Of a stretch of 64,000 nt of DNA, positions 57,302 to 64,000 are shown in pieces (within the stretch, counting starts at the first letter, position 1; each line of letters opens with the position of its first letter). The stretch is from Branchiostoma floridae (Eukaryota > Chordata > Leptocardii > Amphioxiformes > Branchiostomatidae). The stretch covers positions 14,994,619 to 15,058,618 of the forward strand of contig NC_049996.1 of assembly GCF_000003815.2 (NCBI RefSeq), given 5' to 3'. Both the position numbers and the translations under genes were made by a program. The notes under the pieces were generated by a model that saw nothing but the letters and a program-made list of their open reading frames with translations, was not told where the DNA came from and did not search any database.

Positions 57302-57963
57302 CGGTGCACACCCCAGTTTATTTGGGGTCTCAAATCGAGGCTGCGCACCCCCAAGTCGAGAGGCCGTCTCTTCAAGAAAATAGATTTAAAGCAGAAAAGC
57401 CGTATATGAGAATGACGGGTATCACTCCAGCTTTAAGAACAGCCGGGTTTCAGTTTCTTCACTCTCTCTACTTTTCATAATTTTGGGGGGAGAAAAGTTT
57501 TTTTCACGCAAAAAAGTATGCACAAAAAGGGGAATTTTGACGTGGAAATAAACCCATCACCTATAGTTTAGTCATGAAAATGACTGATATTGTCGGAAAG
57601 AGAATACACTTAAGATTAATCAGGCAAAAAATAAAGAAAATCGTAACACTGAGATTTTTACAATAACCCGACGCGCGAGGCATACCAACACGGCTCACAG
57701 ACCGCATATGGACGGGAAATCTGGGTCAACGGCGAATCACTTCCAACGCGTAGAAATACAAGGAAGTGACCCTCGGGCCCAAAACCAATTTGCACCAAAA
57801 ACACATCACTTCTTACGCTTTTTAGCCATGCCAGTATTAAATGCCACTTCGCAGCAGATTATGAGAAATTTGAACTCAAACACGGACCCTCGAGACCCTT
57901 TCGTCACATTTTTGTCGCGCACTATCTCGGACCCCTGTCGCGGAAGAATTGGTGTGTGCACCG
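57302..57963. mobile_element. TTAA-flanked inverted-repeat element, copy 1
   Basis: A 662 bp element beginning CGGTGCACAC and ending GTGTGCACCG, flanked on both sides by TTAA. TTAA target duplication is characteristic of piggyBac-type insertion, though the terminus is not the usual CCC. It contains an 87-codon plus-strand frame (MDGKSGSTANHF...) with no recognised function. It appears non-autonomous. Confidence 0.7.
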
Positions 57964-57967
57964 TTAA

Positions 57968-59098
57968 TTAACACAAATTATAATTAATATAGAGTATGGC
58001 TTTAAAAAGTCATCTTCTATCATCATGCCAAGTTTGAATTGTCTGTGACATTTCCTTCTCGAATAGCAGGTGTTTGAAAGTTACCGTCTCCGAAGGCTAA
58101 TTTTGCCACACCAGGCATTGGTACCATTCACTGTACATAATGCTTCTGACGTCACAATGGTTGTATACTCTTGAAGAGGTTTTAGCTCGTTAATTCAGGT
58201 TAAACAAACACATATTGCCATGGAAAAGGTAGGCATAGGCCAGTTCTTACGATGAAGTAGATTTCCTACCCATTTTAGGTTGGAATGAGCGATATAAACC
58301 ACATGGAACGTAGTTTAGATAATGACGTCACAAAGCCCGCCGCAAGAAGATGTATTAAAGTGACAACGATACCGTTTTAAGTTCCTCTCTTCAACGGAAA
58401 GCATACATGATTTCGTTTTTTGGTCATAGCTGGTAGGTAAGAAACCTAGCATTCCTGTCCAAGAGTTTCCGCTGCCTAAATACATTTCATTTTGCAGAAA
58501 AACGCAGCCAAATGTTGAATTTGTGGCTAGGACGGAGTCCCATGCCGCACTTCTGGCAACTAGGGGGGATTAAATGGGCATTTGCTGAGAGAAGACTGTA
58601 CAGTTACGTGTCGGTCACGATGGATTACACAAGCCTTGGGATATACCTCCAAATTAGAGCGACTTATTTGTGTGAACATTGAATACCCTCGCGAGCCCGA
58701 ACCTAAAACTCGATTTTGCTGGAATGAACGAAAGTGACGTTATTTGAAGACTTTTTCATTAAAAAAAGCATTCCTTTCAATGCAGGAGTCGCCATTAATC
58801 AGATAAAAGCTATTTATAAGTGGCCCAGAGATATAGTAGTACTAAAAAGATGTTTTGGTAAACATAACGCCATTCATGTCTAAGCATACACACTTTGAAG
58901 GCTATATGACTATGGTCATGGGGGGGGGGGGGTGTGGGGAGGGTGGCAAATCTTGCATTTTATCAACATTATGTAATCATTTAAAAAGTTGCGAATTCCG
59001 ATTTTTTTCTATATCATTGGGTCAAGGGTACGCACTTTACTGGGGAAAATGCAATTTGTTGACTTTCTTTGCTTTTAGTTTTTGTAGGAGGGGCCATA
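57968..59098. other. Intergenic stretch between the two TTAA elements
   Basis: About 1.1 kb with no recognised exon on either strand. It includes a poly-G run near 58920. If the two flanking elements were LTRs this would be the internal region, but I see no retroviral-type coding sequence. Confidence 0.4.
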
Positions 59099-59102
59099 TT
59101 AA

Positions 59103-59764
59103 CGGTGCACACCCCAGTTTATTTGGGGTCTCAAATCGAGGCTGCGCACCCCCAAGTCGAGAGGCCGTCTCTTCAAGAAAATAGATCTAAAGCAGAAAAG
59201 CCGTATATGAGAATGACGGGTATCACTCCAGCTTTAAGAACAGCCGGGTTTCAGTTTCTTCACTCTCTCTACTTTTCATAATTTTGGGGGGAGAAAAGTT
59301 TTTTTCACGCAAAAAAGTATGCACAAAAAGGGGAATTTTGACGTGGAAATAAACCCATCACCTATAGTTTAGTCATGAAAATGACTGATATTGTCGGAAA
59401 GAGAATACACCTAAGATTAATCAGGCAAAAAATAAAGAAAATCGTAACACTGAGATTTTTACAATAACCCGACGCGCGAGGCATACCAACACGGCTCACA
59501 GACCGCATATGGACGGGAAATCTGGGTCAACGGCGAATCACTTCCAACGCGTAGAAATACAAGGAAGTGACCCTCGGGCCCAAAACCAATTTGCACCAAA
59601 AACACATCACTTCTTACGCTTTTTAGCCATGCCAGTATTAAATGCCACTTCGCAGCAGATTATGAGAAATTTGAACTCAAACACGGACCCTCGAGACCCT
59701 TTCGTCACATTTTTGTCGCGCACTATCTCGGACCCCTGTCGCGGAAGAATTGGTGTGTGCACCG
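59103..59764. mobile_element. TTAA-flanked inverted-repeat element, copy 2
   Basis: Same length (662 bp), same orientation and same TTAA flanks as the copy at 57302. By eye only two substitutions differ (near 59186 and 59410). The near-identity implies very recent insertion, gene conversion or duplication. It abuts the tandem SPATA7 donor repeats. Confidence 0.7.
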
Positions 59765-59766
59765 TT

Positions 59767-59922
59767 AACCCATACCTGTTCTGGGTGCTGGACCTTCATG
59801 GGTGTGTTAGTCAGGTGTAACCCATACCTGTTCTGGGTGCTGGACCTTCATGGGTGTGTTAGTCAGGTGTAACCCATACCTGTTCTGGGTGCTGGGCCTT
59901 CATGGGTGTGTTGGGTCGTGAG
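59767..59922. repeat. Three 52 bp repeats carrying SPATA7 exon end and donor
   Basis: Units start at 59767, 59819 and 59871. The third overlaps the true exon 4 end; the other two repeat the last ~30 nt of the exon, the AG|GTATGG donor and following intron. Copies 1 and 2 appear identical. Confidence 0.9.
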
Positions 59923-60013
59923 CTCATCCTGGAGGCACTGCGGGCAGACTTCAGCTCCTTCTGGAACTTCTTCATCTCCTTCTCCAGCATCAGGCGCCTC
60001 TGCTGGTCCCGAT
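59880..60013 (-). CDS. SPATA7: SPATA7 exon 4
   Basis: Encodes YRDQQRRLMLEKEMKKFQKE then LKSARSASRMSSRPNTPMKA, a charged probable coiled coil. Acceptor TACTCAG, donor GTATGG, phase 1 in and phase 0 out. The exon end and donor are repeated twice more just downstream. Confidence 0.85.
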
Positions 60014-63000
60014 CTGAGTACAGAGCAGTTGGACTCATTACTGACATGTTACAGGGCTCCAAATACAGTGAAACTTTTTTCTGTCTACCTGCTAACTTTT
60101 GAAATCACCTCCACCAGAGAAATGTTACCTGCACCATTCAAATATACCCCCAAAGTGAATAAAAGACCTTTTGAACATACTCTATACATCTGTTTACTAA
60201 CAAAGTAGGAAGGAATACTGATTTGCATAGAAACTATCTAAAAAGTGCACTAACCTGCATATGCAGGTGGTATTTTGAGCCCTGTACAGTTATCATAACA
60301 AATCTGGTGCAAGGTATGGACAAACTCTGCACAAATCCTTAAAGCTTAGTCTGATTTTCAAGGACTATTTTTCAATTACTAACAAAATATATATGGATCT
60401 ACCAGCCTTGTTTGACTTGTACCAAGAAACAAATTCAAAATCAAACAAGATGTTGTATATTACAAACTACAATGGTATAGACATTTCAAACAATTCAGTA
60501 GGTTTTGATTAAAGGTTCAAATAAACCCTATATCAAAACTCATGTCCCACAATGTCATAATGTCTTACTGTTTTAGATTGTGATTGTTACTGAAGGAATA
60601 AGACTTACATTTGACACTTTTGACCATGGAGGCAGGTACTCTATTGTCAATGGCAGCTGAAATAGAAAATTGCTTAGTCAGATTATCAAATATGTCATGG
60701 AAAATTGCAAACTCTATCTTTGAAAATGAAAATACTACAGTAGACAAAGAAATACATTTTCCGTGCCTTGGGACCGTGTCTTGGGAACAGCACTGTAAAA
60801 TACAGTTGACTGTAGCTATTCTTTAATCATTGGCAAACAGGCAGGAGCAATGTTGCAAATGGGTGATTCTCTCACGTTTGGCAGAAGACAGTTTCTTGTA
60901 GTGAACACTCAGGTGGTCCTGGATCATGTACTGCTCTGTGATCTTGTTGGTTGAAGGAGCAAAGGCTATAAACATAAACAAAACACACAAGTCAAAACCA
61001 GACTTCCTCAGAAGTTAAACCAAGTATTTACAAAGCCAGCAGGGCCTTGTTCATACAGGTCCCTTTTCTTTATCATCCGAGCTGTGGACGTCTTTGTGAT
61101 GTGTATAACTACAACCAAACATGCCTCTGTTGGCAGCTACTGCAATGGCATACTCAATTATTCATGAAGGGCACTTTGTAAATAATTGCTCTTTTAACAA
61201 CTGGAAACAGAAACAATTTTATATCATATCAACTATGCAAAGCTATGGAGATCAGGCAATATGATGTTACAGATTGTCAGACATGACAGATGAAACACAA
61301 ATAGTGTGATACCATGATTCATGAATATGATGACACCGGCAAATGCCAAAGTGCATACATGTAGTAGTGAATCATAGTCTAATGGTATTGGATCCTAAAT
61401 ATATAATACAAAAGGCTGAAACCATTAATAAAAGCCTGTGGGTAATTTCATCTTTTTTTTTGTCAAGTGTATAACAACACAGTAAAGTGCAAACATCATT
61501 CAGTTCAAACAAAATACTATGTTATGCATGCATTTTTTTTCTTTTATTCTAGTCAGTGAAAGAGTCCACAGACTATAGTAAAACACAGAACTGTTGAAGT
61601 GACTCTGACAATGGCAGGTGCAAGTGAGCTGTGATGCATGAAGTGCGCAATATACTGGCACTAGTAAGTAGATATAGTTACCATGTTTTTCTACCATTTT
61701 GTGGATAAAACAATGGAACTCCTTCACTACATATCAAATATATTTTAACCTTTTCCAGGCAGGGTGTTTATCTAGTACACAGTATAAGAATGCTAATACC
61801 AAGAAGATTGAGGAAATACTAGTAAACTCCAAAAATCTTGGTACAATGCTTACCATATCTATCCAGTTTTTCAACTACACTGTTCTAGTTTTACACCAGG
61901 CAGTGAGAGGAGTGCCAAGGTGGATGGCAGCAAATCAAATTTCTAGTGAGCAGCATATATACACACTAATATGAGATTGGTCTCTAAGATTCAACTTTCA
62001 CTAGTTTCAGCTGTGGCATGAGAAGAATGACAAGAACTGAAATTATCGAATAGAGGAAAACGCATTCTCTGTTTAAGTATGGATGTATGAAGTTGGTTGT
62101 TAAAGAATAGCCAATCAAGCTGAGCCACACAGAGCCACACTAGAAAGAAAGCTAATGTTCTATACTAGAAGCAATGATTGGTTGAAAGCAGGGTGACAGT
62201 CAGCTGTGTTCTACAGGCCACACAATTCAGCACGAGAGGAGTTAGGGCATGACGGGATCTACGTTACAAGCCAGTCTTCATGCTTACGACTGCTTTTCAG
62301 GACAAGGTGACCCTTGAAAGGCGATGCCATGACACCTGGGGGGACCGGGCTCCCTGGGGGGACAGCAACCAGCAGACATGGTGAAATTGGCACAGTTAGC
62401 ACAACAACATGTCAGCACACAACATGTCAGCACGCAACAACAAGCCAATCTAGATATTGGAAAATGTTGTCAACAATCACAACTGACTGAATGCACTTCA
62501 AAAGTCTTCCTGTACATCACCCTGGTACTGCAAACCAAATTATATTTTGCATTCTGTGAAAGAAAATTGATTGTTACATATTCTATGTTCAAACTCACTT
62601 CATAGCAAGCAAGCAGACGTTCCTGGGTAGCCCAATACCTTAGCGCAATGACATAATTCAACTTTTTAAAAAGACATTCACTTGATCAATTGAGATTATC
62701 AAATACGTCGGAATTAAAACTTGATCAGTTAGACTCAGTCTTAGAGGACATTAGCCAAGCATCAGACCTCACCCCCAAAAGGCCTTGCTGTTCAAGGAAG
62801 CTGCCAATGGTACAGTAGATTTGTCTAAAACGAAAACTGGCAAACCTAATGGATAGATTTTAAAGATTACACTTCAAATTTCTGAAAGCTCCTTGGTTTC
62901 TGTAAATTCAATATCATAATTTTGAACGTCAACCCTGGGCTGCAGAAAGAATGCAGATATTGACATAACCATATCGGCTATGCAACTCACCTCGGCTCTT

Positions 63001-63015
63001 GGGCCTTCCCGCCAT
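59880..63015 (-). CDS. SPATA7: SPATA7 homologue, first four coding exons
   Basis: Four minus-strand exons (63015-62991, 60965-60876, 60656-60609, 60013-59880) join in consistent phase to 99 codons. The product reads MAGRPKSRAFAPS, then MIQDHLSVHYKKLSSAKP, DNRVPASMVKSVKYRDQQRR and LMLEKEMKKFQKELKSARSA. This tracks the N-terminus of human SPATA7, recalled as NHMAVHYNKILSAK then SIKYADQQRREKLKKEL. SPATA7 is a ciliary transition-zone and spermatogenesis protein of about 600 residues in human; here only about 100 are encoded. The last donor is GTATGG at 59878-59879, present in three tandem copies. No later SPATA7 exon was recognised, so the gene is truncated, rearranged or continues in sequence I cannot identify. 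Confidence 0.8.
60052..60284. mobile_element. MITE family A, copy 4, inverted
   Basis: Opposite orientation, ending TGCAGGTGGTATTTTGAGCC then CTG. It lies 38 bp upstream of SPATA7 exon 4. Confidence 0.7.
60609..60656 (-). CDS. SPATA7: SPATA7 exon 3
   Basis: A 48 nt exon encoding PAIDNRVPASMVKSVK. Acceptor ATTTCAG, donor GTAAGT, phase 1 to phase 1. It corresponds to the AAVDCSVPVSVSTSIK stretch of human SPATA7. Confidence 0.82.
60876..60965 (-). CDS. SPATA7: SPATA7 exon 2
   Basis: Encodes AFAPSTNKITEQYMIQDHLS then VHYKKLSSAK. Acceptor TTTATAG, donor GTGAGA, phase 1 to phase 1. The DHLSVHYKKLSSAK core is the best match to SPATA7. Confidence 0.85.
60966..62990. other. SPATA7 intron 1
   Basis: Two kilobases of AT-rich sequence. 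Short direct repeats near 62405 (ACAACATGTCAGCAC twice). Nothing else recognised. Confidence 0.5.
62991..63015 (-). CDS. SPATA7: SPATA7 exon with start codon
   Basis: Encodes MAGRPKSR plus one base, with the ATG in an AACATGG context and a GTGAGT donor. Phase 1 out matches the next exon. A poor acceptor (CGGTAG) four bases before the ATG would also let it follow the exon at 63448-63473 in frame. Confidence 0.65.
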
Positions 63016-63439
63016 GTTTCTACCGTGTACTCAGTTCTTGGGAGCATAAAATATTTACCTACATGAAGTGATATTTTTACATTCTACAGCAAAATTAGAC
63101 CACTGAATCTGAACCTGCTTTTATGAATCTGACAAGCCGCCATTTTGGCCTGAATCTTCTGAATGGTGAGCGATTCCATTGGTTCTTGGGGGTGACACAT
63201 TCTGAAGCAAGCAGAAAAGGTTGGGAAAAAACTTATTCTGTGACTAATTGGAGAACTTCGACGTAGACAAATCTAGCACAGTAATTTTTGAAAGTACAAA
63301 ATGACAGCATTTCCTGAAACATTACGCCAAACACTGAAATTAATGTTGGGGGCAAGAAAATGGTACATTCCAAAAATGTTGTTTTCATCATGTGACGGTA
63401 ACACTGTGCTGTGATTGGTGTTGCTACCCAAGCCTGGGA

Positions 63440-63540
63440 TCACTTACCTGGCACGGCCACGCCCACGCCCCATGGCGACGTGGGGACACCTGAGACGGGG
63501 TAGCTGACCGCAAGGCCAAGTTGTCAATGCATTGGGACAA
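63440..63540. promoter_or_regulatory. Probable CpG-rich bidirectional promoter region
   Basis: A locally G+C- and CpG-rich stretch between the SPATA7-side start codons and the divergent plus-strand candidate exon. No TATA box is obvious. Inferred from composition and the divergent exons only. Confidence 0.35.
63448..63473 (-). CDS. Possible alternative first exon, MGRGRGRA
   Basis: ATGGGGCGTGG at 63473 downward encodes MGRGRGRA plus two bases before a strong GTAAGT donor. It lies in CpG-rich promoter-like DNA. Its phase 2 exit does not fit the SPATA7 exon at 60965 directly, only through the weak acceptor at about 63019. It may be an upstream alternative exon, or the GTAAGT may be chance. Confidence 0.35.
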
Positions 63541-63624
63541 GTCACCGAAGCGCTACAACTTTGTGGTGTGCAGCTATTCCAACGAGACAAAGTTTTCTAG
63601 ATTGAACCCCGAATCTACTCAGAG
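63527..63624 (+). CDS. Possible divergent first exon
   Basis: A plus-strand ATG at 63527 opens 32 codons (MHWDKSPKRYNFVVCSYSNE and on, ending PESTQ) before AG|GTGAGTTT. I do not recognise the protein. It starts 54 bp from the minus-strand ATG at 63473, so a bidirectional promoter is plausible. The following exon would be outside the window. Confidence 0.4.
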
Positions 63625-64000
63625 GTGAGTTTATATCGTAGGTTAAAAGTTGCCGTTAATTTATGTCTAGGTTTATCATGTGTGACATGATTAAGGGGTA
63701 ACCGTTTGACAAAGCGAAGCGGATCGATGACACATGGCGGCCTTACAACATATCGCTATGTTAGACACGGTGTTTTGTTTTTCGCAATACATGACCTATT
63801 ACAACTTATAACGTTACATAACTGTAACTTAACGTTAGCTCCATTTGATGTTCCCTTCATGAACATATGGACGATATTGAATCGGGAATTTCATACTCCA
63901 CTGCATAAATAAAACAATTCAGACGCAATAACATCCGTTTTAGACTAACATTAGAAGTAGCGCAAGTTGACGACTTTGATGTCATTTTATGTTCATTTCA

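Noticed and set aside
57708-57971. 87-codon plus-strand frame, repeated at 59509
   Set aside because: Lies wholly inside the duplicated TTAA-flanked element, has no recognisable domain and is too short for a transposase.

Overview
The window is invertebrate animal DNA: small exons with canonical splice sites on one strand, AT-rich introns, and many short inverted-repeat elements. Gene content (one tensin, a SPATA7 homologue) plus abundant ACATGTACATG-type motifs suggest a cephalochordate such as amphioxus; that is inference. Nearly all real coding sequence is on the minus strand, so genes read from high to low coordinates.

From 56253 down to 170 lies most of a tensin gene. I resolved 37 exons whose phases agree at every junction (6522 nt, about 2173 residues), plus one probable extra exon at 34676-34822. 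In protein order they encode the end of the PTEN-like phosphatase domain, the C2 domain (53092-44112), a long disordered region (39089-11988), the SH2 domain (10653-4930) and the PTB domain ending at a stop (2826-170). The first part of the phosphatase domain, including the start codon and the catalytic His-Cys, is not in the window.

The most unusual part is 20223-12849. Eleven consecutive exons there all start and end in phase 2. All end in AG followed by a GT that lacks the usual RAGT continuation and is instead followed mostly by a pyrimidine-rich stretch. Neighbouring tensin exons use ordinary donors. This looks like a co-regulated block of skippable exons inserting up to 533 residues before the SH2 domain. 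Two of them (15343-15504 and 13896-14036) encode clearly related peptides.

From 63015 down to 59880 are the first exons of a SPATA7 homologue. Its later exons are not recognisable, and the missing 5' end of tensin should be in the same place. Between them sit two near-identical 662 bp elements flanked by TTAA, so a rearrangement or assembly fault is possible. A divergent plus-strand first exon may begin at 63527.

Introns hold several families of miniature inverted-repeat elements, LINE 3' ends, microsatellites and tandem duplications. At four places a splice junction has itself been tandemly duplicated (321-825, 11758-12010, 18885-19050, 59767-59922).
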